Of a DNA stretch of 64,000 nucleotides, positions 1 to 11,900 are shown in pieces; position 1 is the first letter of the stretch, and each line of letters opens with the position of its first letter. The notes under the pieces are model-generated. The model made no database searches. It worked only from the letters and a program-made list of their open reading frames with translations, and was not told the origin of the DNA. The stretch is from Blepharisma stoltei (lineage: Eukaryota; Ciliophora; Heterotrichea; Heterotrichida; Blepharismidae), in NCBI GenBank assembly GCA_914767885.1, contig CAJZBQ010000057.1, positions 744,001 to 808,000 on the forward strand. Direction: 5' to 3'. Made by a program: the position numbers and the translations under genes.

Positions 1-1698
1 TATTTGCATAAGATTTACAAAGAAATTGCATTTGGTGAAAGCAATCTTGAAAAACGAATAAAATATTACACAAAAGCTTATCACACTCTTGTAAAGAATA
101 TAAACTTGGTCCTTTCTAATAATAGATCAAATTTTATAGATATATATTTAATTCTAACAGACATGATTGAAGCTTATGAAACAAATTATGAAACTGCAAA
201 GTCCAAAATTGTCTTCAATAAATTCAAACACCTTTTAAAAAAAAAATTCCCTCCAAAATCTACAGAAGAATTTTGTTGATTTTTATTCTGTTTTGGAAAA
301 ATCTTCTATTTGAAAAACGATTATAAATCTGCACTAGAATATTTAGAAAGATCTTTAAAAGAAATGAAAAAACGAAAATATGTTGAAAATTATTTATTTT
401 GCTCAATTAATTATTATCTTGGACTTGCATTCTTCAAAGAAGGCAACTATGAATTAGCTATCAAAAAGATTTATAGCTCCAAAAGAATCCTAGAGGCACA
501 ATTGCCTAAAGAGAGTGAATTTGCTATAAAATTAAATAGAGCTTTAGGGCGCATTTATATGTCCCGGCATTGATGTGATGAAGCTCTAAAATATTTCAAA
601 TTAATAAAAGAGTCAGGAGAATACAATGATTATAGGATTGATTATTGAATTGGAGAAATATATTATAAAAAAGGAGAAATTGATAGACCTTTGAATATAT
701 TTGAAAATTATTTGTCATTACTTCTTGAAAGTGATCATGAGAGTGCCTCTAAGGCTAATGAAATTATATTGCTTTATAATTATATTGCAAATTTATATAA
801 TAGGCTTGGCAATTATGAAAAATTCAAGTGGTATACTGAAAAATGTTTTAATCTAGTTGATCATTGTTTTGGTAATTCAATCCTATCTTTAGAAACTCTT
901 CCAGGCATTATTGAGCTCAGTCTGGCAGAAGAGAATTATGAGCGATGTGAAGATATTTGCCTGAAATCATTGAAATTTTTTTCAAATATATTAGATGAAA
1001 ATGGTAAATTTCATATACATATCTTTCTTTTGAGAGCTTATGAGCTCAAAGAAAATTACGAAATGGCTGACAAAGAAGTGGACTACTTGCAATTGAATAT
1101 AGGTAATTTTAGTAATAAAAAATATTATATCTCTCAAATCCTTGGATTAATTTCAATTGCAACGGTATTTCGAAACAGAAGCAATTATATAAAAGCAGAA
1201 GCTTCATTAATAGATGCTAAGCAAATACATGAAAGAAATCTAAAAACTTGATTATGACTTAAAATAGGTGTTTATGTAGAAATAGGCGTGCTATATAAAG
1301 CGATGGGAAGGCTAGAAGAATCAGAGCTTTATTTCCTTAATGTTTTAGACATTTACTCAAGCACCTTTTATGATACTAAGGCAATTTTGAATGCTTATGC
1401 TGGATTAGCAGATATAAATAGAATGAAAAATGACATTTCGAAACAAAAATATTATTTATTAAAATTTATTGAGCTCTATAAAGAAAAAAATTGTAATCAT
1501 CATCCACTATATTATATTGTGCTAGTTTTGCTGATCAAAATATGTAAAGAAGATAAAGATGATGTAAAAGGAATTGCATGCTGATTAGATCTTAAGGAAT
1601 ATTTCGACAAAACCTATCCTGGGAGGAGTGTTGAATGCGCAGAAATATTCGATGAGAACAAAAATTTGACAGGCAGAATAAATCTTGACAAATATTAA
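1..1698 (+). CDS. TPR-like repeat protein, 5' partial
   Basis: The reading frame is already open at the first base and ends at TAA 1696-1698, so the start lies outside the window; at least 565 residues are present. It stays open only if TGA is Trp (for example at 277, 571, 646, 1249, 1255 and 1582), which first shows the genetic code. The protein is a run of roughly 35-40 residue helix pairs with TPR-like spacing and aromatic positions, such as GLAFFKEGNYELAIKKI, YNYIANLYNRLGNYEKFKWY and GVLYKAMGRLEESELYFLNV. TPR arrays are protein-interaction scaffolds; nothing visible gives a specific partner. No membrane segment and no interrupting element are seen. I am confident it is a real TPR-type gene and cannot assign a role. 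Confidence 0.8.
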
Positions 1699-2011
1699 TA
1701 GAATAATTATTATTTAGCATAATAAGACAAATTTTATGGCTCAAAAGAAGCTAATTTTTTTTCAAAATAGATTAAATGCTGACCGTTTGCACAATGCTTA
1801 CTTTTATTTTTACTTTTACTTGTATAAATCTTATGATGGATTTGCATTTGTGCTTAAGTTGTTTCACCGATATATTGGGCTAATTTTATTATGATTAATA
1901 TCTGAGATGTTTTTAATAAAATATAAAAATCTAAGATATATGCTTATTTATGGACATGCTGAATGCAATTTTTTATACTTCAGAAATATCAATTAATTTA
2001 GGTTTACAAAA
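1699..2011. other. AT-rich intergenic spacer
   Basis: About 310 bases between the TPR gene stop and the SWEET start. The stretch is A+T-rich and I see no reading frame, repeat end or RNA gene in it. It must hold the 3' end of the first gene and the promoter of the next. Confidence 0.5.
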
Positions 2012-2710
2012 ATGAATATTCTTATCACAATTTATAGCACCACAGGAATCTTTATATCTTTTATCCTCAATTTGACTCCAATTCCTTCTCTCATCAAAGC
2101 CAATATAACTCGAGACATTTCAGAAATTTCTCATGCATATCTCATAATGGCAAGCGCAAATTATCTCAATTGATGCCTTTATGCTACCAAGGTAGATTTG
2201 CTCGGTCCTCTAATTAATAACTTAATCGGATTGTGTTTCACAATAGCATACATTATAGTTTATCACAAAATTAAAGGTGATATTTGGAAATTTGGCCCAA
2301 TTTATTTTAGTTGCTGTGCATGCATCTCATTAATAATGTTCAAAGTGCCTCCAAGCGATTTATTAGGGCTTCTTTCTGTAGGACTGTCAGCATTACAATA
2401 TATGGCACCGATTGAACAAATAAAGCCAGCCTTGCTGAATAAAGATCCAAAATATATAGATATCTTTCTTATCCCTGCTTTAATGAGTAACGCTGCTGTT
2501 TGGGGAGTTTATGGATTTTTAGTTGATGACTGATTTATTATTATACCAAATTTGATGGGCTTATTGTTTTCTTTATTTCAAATTTTAGTATATGTATGGG
2601 CTCAAGGATTTTTACCCCATCCTACTTTTTCTTGGCTTGCGAATAAAATTAGAGAAAAGCCCATAAAAATGACTGAGGATGACACAATTGAGTTTCAAAA
2701 TAAGGATTAA
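2012..2710 (+). CDS. SWEET-family (MtN3/saliva) sugar transporter
   Basis: A 232-residue protein from ATG 2012 to TAA 2708-2710, read with TGA as Trp at 2171 and 2530. The length fits the seven-helix eukaryotic SWEET family, bidirectional facilitators of sugar transport. The second MtN3 repeat is clear: AVWGVYGFLVDDWF followed by IIIPNLMGLLFSLFQ, where Trp/Tyr-Gly, Asp, Phe-Ile, Pro-Asn and Gln are the family signature. The first repeat holds TPIPSLIKANITRDIS and ANYLNWCLYATKVD. Both TGA codons fall at typical Trp positions. The start is chosen because the first helix begins directly after it. Substrate and membrane cannot be told from sequence. No IES interrupts it. Confidence 0.9.
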
Positions 2711-3052
2711 CTAAACTTTTAATGTCAGAGTGATGCTCTTTCTAATATATCTATCATGCAATCATAATAATTTATTTTCATTAATATATGCAAAAAAGTT
2801 ACAATTATTTCAAGGTTCTTATAATATTATAAATAGATTCTTTGATAGCGAGTAGCACCCTCATCAACATCAAATTATTGCCATTTGTAATATAGAATCG
2901 ATGATCCAATAAATAGTAAAGTTAAAAAGAACATTGGAAGTATTGAGCTTCCAAAGCCGAAATCTGCAGTAACTACCACAGTCGATTTAGCTGCTAAAGC
3001 AAGCCCAACTTTACTATTTTCAGCCTTTTCTCTATTAAATTAAATATGATAA
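2711..3052. other. Intergenic region with a possible minus-strand fragment
   Basis: About 340 bases without a clear gene. On the minus strand, bases 3040 down to 2875 give about 54 open codons ending in a hydrophobic helix, but there is no ATG at the start and stops sit just upstream. It may be a relic or a chance frame. Nothing else is recognised. Confidence 0.35.
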
Positions 3053-3904
3053 ATGAGACTTTCAGACATTATTATAAATTCATCACAAAGCTCCCAAGAC
3101 AGTACACCAGTAAAACTCAATAAAAATTCTTTCAATCCTCTAAATTTTGAAAGCCCAGACTTTCAAAAAACCTATGAACTTTGCAATTGCTGCAAACAAA
3201 ATTTTCCTCTTTCTTCAAGATCTCATGTTTGTAAAAACTGCAAAACTTTTAATTGCAGCAAACATTTGATATTAGAAAACAGATATGACGCAGAAAGAAT
3301 ATGTGAAGCCTGCTACAAAGAAAAAATTTCAATCCAAAGATATGAAGAACTTAAAGAGGTCGAAGAAACCATTCAGAAAGAAATCCAGCTCTGTCTGCAT
3401 GAGCGTGAAAAGAAAACAATTCTCCTTACTAAAGAGATCACCCACACAAAATCGCTACGAAAACAGCTAAAGACCTATTCTGCAGGTGCAGAAGAAAAAG
3501 CTAAATTGTTAGAACTTCAAGTTTCACTTGAAAAAGAAGAAGTTTTAAAGCTGAAAGAAAGCTTAGAAATGTACGAAGGACAAAAAGAGGCCAAAAAGTA
3601 CACCGAAGATGCTTCTAATAGATGGCTCACAAAAATCCAAATGGAATACAGCGAGAAAGCAAGTTTAGAAAATTCTTTGGAATCACAGATTTCAGAGCTT
3701 AAAACAAAAAATAATTCCTTAGAAAATACTTTAAGGGCTATGATTCCTATAGAAACTGTAGCAGAAAACCTCTGCAAAATTTGCCTGCTTAAGTGCAAAA
3801 GCGTTTTCGCTTCTGTTCCTATTCCCCCCAAATTAAAGTCCAGAATTAGTAGCAGATTCGTAAATGAATTAGTTAGGGATAAATGTGCTTGTCAAATAAT
3901 TTAA
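3053..3904 (+). CDS. FYVE-like zinc-finger coiled-coil protein with CaaX end
   Basis: A 283-residue protein with no interruption. Residues about 43-95 hold a Cys/His cluster: CNCC, then SRSHVCKNC, NCSKH and CEAC, spaced like a FYVE or FYVE-related finger, but the exact R+HHC+ phosphoinositide-binding core is not matched. Residues about 100-245 are heptad-like, Glu/Lys-rich coiled coil. The last residues are DKCACQII, so the terminal CQII fits a CaaX prenylation box with a second Cys nearby. This suggests a peripheral membrane or vesicle-trafficking adaptor that is lipid-anchored and dimeric. That is inference; no specific family is recognised. The next gene starts only 30 bases downstream. 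Confidence 0.75.
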   Translation: MRLSDIIINSSQSSQDSTPVKLNKNSFNPLNFESPDFQKTYELCNCCKQNFPLSSRSHVCKNCKTFNCSKHLILENRYDAERICEACYKEKISIQRYEELKEVEETIQKEIQLCLHEREKKTILLTKEITHTKSLRKQLKTYSAGAEEKAKLLELQVSLEKEEVLKLKESLEMYEGQKEAKKYTEDASNRWLTKIQMEYSEKASLENSLESQISELKTKNNSLENTLRAMIPIETVAENLCKICLLKCKSVFASVPIPPKLKSRISSRFVNELVRDKCACQII

Positions 3905-3934
3905 CTTTATTTAGCTTAAAAATATCCGTTTATT

Positions 3935-6900
3935 ATGAAAAAGCTTACTCCCCCCCCCCTCCGTGAGCGAACAAAAAAATTTTGTTCGCTCACGGAGGGG
4001 GGTTAATTTTTTTTTTAAAAAAAAATTTATATATAAATTTTATAAAAAATATTTTTTTCGAAATTTAAAAAAATCCTAATTTGCAAAAATTGGGAAGCAA
4101 ATATTAATTTAATTTGCAAAATTTATGTTTTAAAACGCAATTTGTTTAAAATTAAACAGAATTAGTTCTAGATTTCATTATACTAATTATCACTTATATA
4201 TCAAAATTTTTTTTCCATTAAATTTTTTCTATTAAAAAAATTTTTGTTCACTCACGGAGGGTGGGTTTTTGGTCAAAAAATGGCGATTTTTCTAATGGTT
4301 TTGTTCGCTCACGGAGGGGGGGGGGGGAGTTAGCACTTACCAGACTTTTGAGAATTCTTTGCAATCTGAAGACTGGGACAAAATCGTGTTTTTGCAAGCC
4401 AATAAAACAAGGCTGAATCTGGCTTATTTTTTTTATTTGATTTCATTCGGTACTTTTTACTTATTCAATAGATGAAGCCCTCTGCTAGACCTTTGGAAAT
4501 ATGATATTTGTTTGCCGAATGAAGCAAGTTATGTGATGATTATAGCGAAAGATGGGAGTCACACTATTATTCCTATTGAAATTATTGAAGTTCCTTTATC
4601 AACACTTGGGTATTTTGCTAGTGAGAAAACAGTTGAAATTAAGGTAAAACTTATATAGACTTTTGTATTTAGATTTGTTAGGTATTATATGAAAAACGAT
4701 AATTATACTTTTCTACCTTTGAAATTCGAGACTAACTACACTGGAGCCGATTTTCATGAAAAACTTGGCAAAGGGATTGCAAATCCTTATGAAGTCACCT
4801 TAATTTCCCCAATCCCTTAATCGAGCGGATGAATTAGATAATTAAAGATGAGGGATGAGAAAAATAAATTAAAACAAATTTTTTATTTATATGAAATTCA
4901 CCCTATTAAAATCCACAAGAGATAGAGAAGAAATTACATTAAAATTGTGTAGAACCTATTAAACGTATAATATTAAAATTTCATTACTATCAAAGATAAA
5001 TAGTTAGATTTGAGGGAGCAGGTTTCATATTTGGCCATATAAAAATCGTTTAATCAAGGATTTGGGGTAAGAAGAAAATTATTTGGGGAATGCGAAATCA
5101 ATGTGCCAATTCCTTCAATTTTCTCTCTTATATTTATCGAAGTGACTCATCCTTTTTTCCTCTTCCAAACATTTAGTGTCCTCCTCTGATGTTATGAAGA
5201 ATACTACCTCTATTCAAGCGTTATTTTCATTTTTTCTATTATTTCTGTCACAACAACAGTATCAGAAATTAGAAGCGGGATTTCTTCCATAAAGTCAATG
5301 GCGCGCTTTGAATGCTCTATATCAGCCTTCCGAGATTCTCAATGAAAAACAATTTCAAGTAAAGAGCTTGTCCCAGGCGATCTCAAAAATTAAAAATGGC
5401 TTGGAGAACTAAGGTAAACTCTTAATAGCTGTAGTTGATGGTAGGATGGGACCTTGTGGAAGGGAAAGCAGCATGCGGTAATAGATTCCAGCTGAGTTTT
5501 ATTTGGCTGGTGAAGTGCAATGTCAGGCTAGCCAACCGCAGGATCACATACAGGCCAATGTTTACTTCATGGGAGGAGAAAAGTCGGAAGTTGGAAAGAG
5601 ATAGCCCAGCAAGACTCGAGAGTGTTCGTTTTGCCAATTGTGTATTTTCTGACGCGATACTAGGAGTTGCGTCCTGGATAAGTCTTATTCGTCCGATAGC
5701 CTAGCTAGAACTTTTTTAAATTTTCGGAAAGAGCAACGTTGGATTGCGGACGCTGACCAGCGTCTTTACCTTCAGGATGTGAGTTCAATCCCTCGACCAC
5801 AGGGAGTAACACATGCCTTAAGTTTGGAATCGATTGGCAAACAGCAAGAGGGTAGAGCGAAGCAAGAGACGTGAAAAGTTGGCATGACTGGCCGGGAACT
5901 TCTCGATAATAATCTAAGTTGAGTCCCAGGCGATCTCATTCATCTTCCAGAGCACACACAAATTCCATGTGACGTGGTTCTCATTAGTGGCAGCTGCTTA
6001 GTTGATGAAAGTATGCTGACCGGTGAATCTCAGCCTGTGTTAAAAGAACAAATTTCTACAGCCAATTTTTATGTGTATAATGATGATAAAAACTGCACAA
6101 TTAGCTCTGGGACAAAATCATTGTCTCATAAAGGAAGCTGTGAGGCCATTGTAATCGCGACTGGATTTGCTACTGCAAAAGGAAGCTTGATAAGGTCAAT
6201 TTTGTTCCCAAAGCCAAACAGATTTGGGTTTGTGTCGGATTCTATGAAATTCATATTAATTATGACTGCAATTGCAGTGGCTGGGTTCATTTGGACTTTT
6301 GTAGAACTTGCTGATGATGATATAGACCTATTAAATAAAATTTTAGCAGGGCTGGATTTAGTAACTATTATAATACCGCCTGCGTTGCCATTTGCTATGA
6401 CAGTTGGCACTGCTTTTGCAATTTCTAGGATGTATCGTAAAAATATCACTTGTATTTCTCCACCAGCAGTGAATGCTGCTGGAAGGATTTCAATTGTATG
6501 TTTCGATAAAACAGGAACCTTAACAAAAGACTCAATGACTTTAAAAGGGGTTTGGGACGCAAATTTTGGACTTTTTACTGATAATTTATTGGAATGCTCT
6601 CAGATTTTCCAAGAAAATATGGCAACTTGCCAGTCTTTGACGCGTTTAGATGGGAAACTTATAGGAGATCCTCAAGAAGAAGAAATTTTTAAAAAATTGT
6701 CATGGGAATGGATTGAAAGTGATAGTGAGAGATGCAAGGTAAGGAAAAATGACGTTGAGATCAAGATAAAAAACTTATTTTATTTTTCACCTGTAACAAA
6801 GCGCATGGGAGTTATTATAGAAAATCAGCAAGGAATAGGCTTGCATTTGAAAGGGGCACCAGAAGTAATTATTCCATTATGCAAAGAGTATCCAGAAAAT

Positions 6901-8776
6901 TTGGAAAACCTTATAAAATTGTACTCCAGTCAAAGCTATAGGATTTTAGCATGTGCTTATAAATCCTTACCAGACTATAACCCTAATGAGAATTATGAAA
7001 ATGACCTGATTTTTTTAGGCTTGATTTTGCTCCAAAATGAAATTAAGCCAAATTCATATGAAGTAATTTCCGAGCTTAAATGTGCCACCATTAAATGCAT
7101 TATGTCAACTGGTGATTCTTTAGTTACTGCTGCATCTATTGGCAAAGAATGCGGAATTATCCCAAGTAGTAGCTCTGTTGTCTATGGAAGTTTATTGGAT
7201 AGAAATGTAGTATGAAAAAACGATGCTAGTAAAGCCATTGATATCACACAGTTGTCAGACAATTTCTGTTTGGTTCTTACAGGTGAGCTTCTGGAGTTCA
7301 TGGCTTCCATTTCTCATCAAAGCTTACCTATTGTCCTTGATAAAGGCTTAATTTTTAGCAGGATGTCACCTGACCAAAAAGTCTTATTAATCCAACTGCT
7401 TCAAACTAATAACACTATGGTCGCCATGGTAGGAGATGGTGCCAATGACTGTGGAGCCTTAAAGGCAGCTGATGTCGGTCTGAGCTTGAGTGAGGCTGAA
7501 TCTTCAATAGCTGCCCCATTTAACGGGACCAGACTTAATGGTATTATTGATATTATAAAAGAAGGCAGAGCATCCTTACTCACACAACTTTTAAATTGGA
7601 ACAAAAATTGCTCATCCAATTTAAAGGAGTGTTATTTTTTTTAAAACAAGTAAATTTAAAATTTTTTTTCGATATTAAATTATTAAAATCTTAAAAATAT
7701 AAATTGTGATAATACTTTAAGTTAATCGATTCAATGTGAAAACTGTTTAAATAGAATTCTACTTATACTTTTTCTATTAATTAGATCATAAAATTTGTAT
7801 TTGATCTTAAATTAGTATTTTTAAATATATAATTAATTGAATTTTATTTATTTTTATAAAGAACTAAATAAAAATTTAATCAATTCAGTGAGAGAGCTGT
7901 TTAAATAGCATTCTATTTGCATTTTGTCGATAGCTGGGAACGTGCTATATTTAAATTATGTCAAACTAATTTTATAAAAATTAGTATTTTCGTCGATAAA
8001 ATTTTCCTATTGAAAAACTGTTCCAATTCAAAGGGTGTTTAAAGTACCGAAATGCAAATTTTAGAAATAGTTTGTTACAATTTAAAAGGGGGGAGTTAGT
8101 TACTTGTTTACAAACCTTCAAATTTATCATGATGTATAGTCTCGTCCAGTTTTCTGTGATAAATATTTTATATTTATTAGACAACAATATGACTGACAGT
8201 CAATATTTATATCAAGATTTATTTTTAATTATGCCGCTTGCTGTGTTTATGGCTTATACAGGGGCTTATGATAAGCTTGCTAAATTTATGCCTCCTGGCG
8301 CTTTAGTGTCAATACCAATTATCTCATCCTTGATCGGGCATTTTGCTGTCGTGGTGATTGGCCAAACTATGGGGTATTTTGCACTGATTTTGCATGATTT
8401 TTATAAAGAGTCAGGAAGCAGCTTAGAAGTTGCAGCAGAAGGACATAGTAATACAGTTTTATTTCTTATAAGCACAGCTCAGCTATTGTGCGTTGGGATA
8501 TGTCTTAATATTGGGCCTCCTTTTAGAAAACCTGCATACGAGAATTATTTGTTTACAATTGCTGCTGTAATCGCAGGGGGGCTTAATTTGTATTTGATAT
8601 TCATGCCTTCTGAAGGTGTACAAGACATTCTAGGGCTTGTTGATATTCCACTGGAGTTTTCGTTTGTGATATTTGCAATTGTTTGTCTGGGATTTGCGTG
8701 TTCATTTGTTCATGAAAGAGTATTCATTGATTTTCTGAGCCTTTCTACAAATAGTTTGAATAAGTCACTTAATTAA
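3935..8776 (+). CDS. P5B-type cation ATPase (ATP13A family), split by four germline elements and one intron
   Basis: P5B ATPases are endolysosomal P-type pumps; animal members move polyamines. Seen: SGSCLVDESMLTGES (actuator), the M4 signature IIPPALPFAMTVG (PPALP marks P5B), CFDKTGTLTKD with the phosphorylated Asp, and VGDGANDCGALKAADVG. The ATG at 3935 is only four codons before a MITE; joining TA to TA gives MKKLSTYQ. Removed pieces are 3946-4330 (MITE), 4644-4658 (15-nt intron), 4801-5067, 5370-5922 (16-bp repeats) and 7577-8096 (second MITE family). What remains is 3102 bases, exactly 1033 codons plus stop. The junctions read YEVTLRRKLFGE, ELVPGDLIHLPE and GRASLVTCLQTFKF, all conserved in P5 pumps. 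The last helices are at 8100-8760. The family call is very secure; the substrate is unknown. Confidence 0.95.
3946..4330 (+). mobile_element. G/C-tailed MITE (family M), IES in P5B ATPase
   Basis: A 385-bp element bounded by TA on both sides. The left end is a C-run followed by CTCCGTGAGCGAAC, which forms a hairpin with GTTCGCTCACGGAG right behind it. An AT-rich middle follows, then a second GTTCACTCACGGAGG and the right end GTTCGCTCACGG plus G-run and AG. Removal from TA to TA restores the N-terminus of the ATPase (CTT AGC ACT). It is nearly identical to the copies at 33239, 41693, 52149 and 60970. Confidence 0.9.
4644..4658 (+). other. 15-nt intron in P5B ATPase
   Basis: GTAAAACTTATATAG sits between codons AAG and ACT. 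It starts with GT, ends with AG, and carries an in-frame TAG that would otherwise stop the conserved frame. Removal gives VEIKTFVFRF. The length of exactly 15 nt matches the other two introns in this window. Confidence 0.9.
4801..5067 (+). other. TA-bounded IES (267 bp) in P5B ATPase
   Basis: The sequence between TA at 4801 and TA at 5068 is AT-rich with many stops. Joining the outer sides gives YEVTLRRKLFGECEINVP, the expected P5 motif before the first transporter core. No terminal repeat linking it to either MITE family was recognised. Several TAs lie nearby; this pair is the only one found that keeps frame without a stop. Confidence 0.75.
5370..5922. mobile_element. GC-rich retroposon-like insertion with perfect 16-bp direct repeats
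   Basis: GTCCCAGGCGATCTCA occurs at 5370-5385 and again at 5923-5938. Deleting 553 bases between equivalent positions restores KELVPGDLIHLPEH. The insert is clearly more GC-rich than its surroundings and has no long protein frame of its own family. It contains GAGTTCAATCCC near 5783, similar to a Pol III B box. The repeat has no TA, unlike almost every other insertion here. The short ORFs inside (about 5435-5704) look like chance. A SINE-like origin is an inference from the repeat length and composition. Confidence 0.8.
7577..8096. mobile_element. Second-family MITE (CCCTTTAAATTGGAAC type), IES in P5B ATPase
   Basis: A 520-bp TA-bounded block. Near the left end is TTTAAATTGGAACAAAAATT and near the right end ACAATTTAAAAGGGGGGAG, an imperfect terminal inverted repeat related to those at 12092-12402 and 55373-55640. 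An internal GTTCCAATTCAAAGGG suggests two nested or rearranged copies. Joining TA to TA gives EGRASLVTCLQTFKF, the conserved start of the last P5 membrane helices. Confidence 0.85.
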
Positions 8777-8988
8777 GATTTTATACTATAAGATAATAAA
8801 ATTAATAATTATGGAAAATATTTTAATACCTAAGTATAGCAATATATCTAGGAAGGAGTAAGATGCTAATAAAATGTATATAAATTTCTATAAAAGATTT
8901 AACTAATATGTAAATCATAAAGCATGATATATTTAATCGTTAAAAATTATGCATGATAATTTAAAATATTAAAAAATTTTCTTATAAC

Positions 8989-11900
8989 TTATTCTTCATC
9001 TACAACAATATCTTTATCATGCTTCGGTACAATAAAATAGCAGGGTAAAGATCTTCCTGTCGGCTCATAGGTTACAATCTTATTAAAATCATAATCAAAC
9101 CTATCAGGCATCTGCGCTTCGGCAATACTTCTAGTCACTTCACTTATATTAATTCGTCCAGCGGACCCATTGCTTTCCATTTTATTCGCTATATCATTAT
9201 CTGGGCCATAAATATCGTACCTCACAATATTCGTCCCAGTGATCCCAGCTATAACTTCTCCAGTATGGATCCCAATCCTCATATTTAAGTTGATTTTTTT
9301 GCTTTTATTGACCCTTTTGATAGCTTTTATCATATCTAACGCCATTTCTACTACATTGACACATTCAGTGTTAGGGTCTCGTTTTTCTCCATCTGTAAAG
9401 CTTAATATTACATAGCAGTCGCCTATTGTATGAACTTTATAGACGTTATGCCTTACACATAGATGGTCGAAAATAGAGAAGAGTTTAGAAAGCATAGACA
9501 CAACGTCTATTGGGTCTTTATTAGAAGACCACATAGTAAACCCGACGATATCAGCATAAAGAATAGTGACATCATAATACCTATCTGTAGTCGTCACGTC
9601 GTTATGTAAATTTCTCACTCCCTCATTGCGAACAAAACCTCTGTTTAGTGAACAAAAAATTTTTATGAAAAAAACATTTGATATCTAATTCATATTTACT
9701 ATAATTAAGTCTGTGTTGAGTTTTAAACAGCTTACATTTTAAAAAATAAATTTTACAAATCAAATTAACTTTTGCGAGTTGGGATTTTTAAATAAATTGC
9801 TATAACCTTTATATATAATTTTTAAAAACAAATGAAACTTACTGAGAGCGAAAAAAAGGGTGGAGTTAGAACTTGTGGAGGAATCATTTGATTTAACAAT
9901 TTTTCAGTGTTTTTAATTTCTTTTTGGGCTCTTTTATTCAAGTTATAAGCTCTTCTACTCTGCCATTCAATTAAGAAGCTGAAAACTGCATTTATTGCAA
10001 AAAATACCAAAATATAAGCAGTTGCTTCTAGGGCAGATTCAGTATCAATTTGGCTTAGGAAAATGATGCAGATTCAGTTTCCTAAATTTATTACAGTTGA
10101 AAATAAAATGTAGCCAAAAGGGAGACCACTGATATGGTTGATTACTACATTTGTGTACATAATTTCTAATGCGACAACATTTAAGAAGAGACTAGGCATC
10201 GTTGTAATAGAAACACAGCTAAGTAGGGATTCAATTAGGTAAAGGAGCATGACAGCTCAAGGAAAAAGAGGGTACTTGTAGAGCTTTTTGAATTTGAGGA
10301 CCAAATAAAACATAGTAGCCAAACACAGTAACCTTAAAATGATTTCTGCAATAGAGCCTTGAGTCCTATAAGCATATGCAGCAATAAAAATAATAGTCCT
10401 TATTGTGTAAGTTACAATTGTAAGCCATAACCCAAATATCAACCCCGTCGTATCTCTTTCAATTGCAGAAAGTCGGAATTCGTTTTGCATGTCAGTTTCT
10501 CTGAAGCTGCACACAAGTCATTCAACAGGCCCTACAAGTTCAATATCTCCATCATCTTCTTCATTGTTTAGGTCATTCAAATCAAACTTAGGTGCTGTTT
10601 TTATAGGCTCGTCCTCCACCGTAATTTGTTGGGTTTGCGATCTTTTATCATCTGTCATCAATGGGTCTTGACTTTTCTCTAACACTTCAATAGAGTTATC
10701 ATCATTCCCTTTATGGTCATTTCCCAAAAATACAGCCCTTCTGGTTTTTCTTCTCGCTTTTTGTGTTTCTACTATAAAAGTGTTTAGAATTCCTTTCCCT
10801 TTGGCTTCAACTTTGTTTGGTATAAAATTATATTTGGTATGATCTTTGATGTAATTGTAAGTGTCCATTGAAATTTGGATGGAGTCTGGAGACTTAAGGG
10901 TCGAGCACATCCTGGAGGCTGTGTTTACTGTATCTCCGACCAGAGAAAATTGAGGCTTATGCTCCCCTACAACTCCTGCTATAACTGAGCCTGTATTTAT
11001 TCCAATTTTTACTTGAAGTTTGTGACCGTTTTTTAGTGAAACTGGCTCAAGCTTTTCCAGGATTTTTATTGCAGCTTCCAAGCATCTTTCAGCATGGTTA
11101 AGTTTTAGCTGCTTACTAGAAAGATTAGCTTCGCTGTCAGCTAGTCCTCCACAAATCATGTAAGTTTTATTGACGGTCTCTATTTTCGTCACTCCTATTT
11201 TTTCACATAGCCCATCCAGCATCACAAAAAATTTGTCCAAAAGCTCCAAAAGTTCATTAGGCGATAGGGTTGAACATATTTTGTCAAAATCATAAATATC
11301 ACAAAATAGCACAGTTACGCTGTTCTGTTTTTCTGCAATATATCTAACACCTTCTTTTACCCTGTCTTTTACAAAGTTAGGGAGTAAGTTACTGAGAATA
11401 TCTTGGCCTTTCTGAAACTGAAATTCAAGTTTTCTTTGGAAAACAAATTCCATTCTTGTAAATTTTTCTAACATATATCCCACATATGCACCAACCAAAA
11501 AGATCCCTATTGTAAGTGTTGCATAATTAAATAAAATAATTATGGCATCTGCGACACTGTGCTTTATTCCATACATAATGCCCATAAATACTAAATAAGC
11601 AAATAAAAAGAAAAAATTGATGATGCAGATCTTATAGTTTCCTACGTTAAATAGAAAGAAATTTGCTGTCAAAACTAAAGCGGTGCTTAAAGAGGAGTCA
11701 TAACTGTATATCACTTCGTGCACAAATTTGAATAGGAGATAAGAGGCAACAAATATAAGGATTCACATTTCAAATTGGTTTTGAAAATTCTTTCTTGTCG
11801 AAAGCCATATAATTAGGAGGGATAAAAACACTAAAATGCAGTAGGAGATAACAATCCTAAGGTCACTAGAGTTTATGATAATGATATAAATTTCAAACAC

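Noticed and set aside
2875-3040. Minus-strand frame with a hydrophobic helix
   Set aside because: It has no ATG, stops lie immediately upstream, and no partner exon was found; kept only as a remark on the spacer.
5435-5704. An ORF of about 89 codons inside the P5B insertion
   Set aside because: It lies wholly in the repeat-flanked insert, has an overlapping ORF on the other strand, and resembles no family; GC-rich DNA gives such frames by chance.
5770-5800. Possible tRNA gene (TTCAATC loop)
   Set aside because: Only a B-box-like string is seen; T-stem pairing is poor and no cloverleaf could be drawn. No tRNA or rRNA gene was found in the window.
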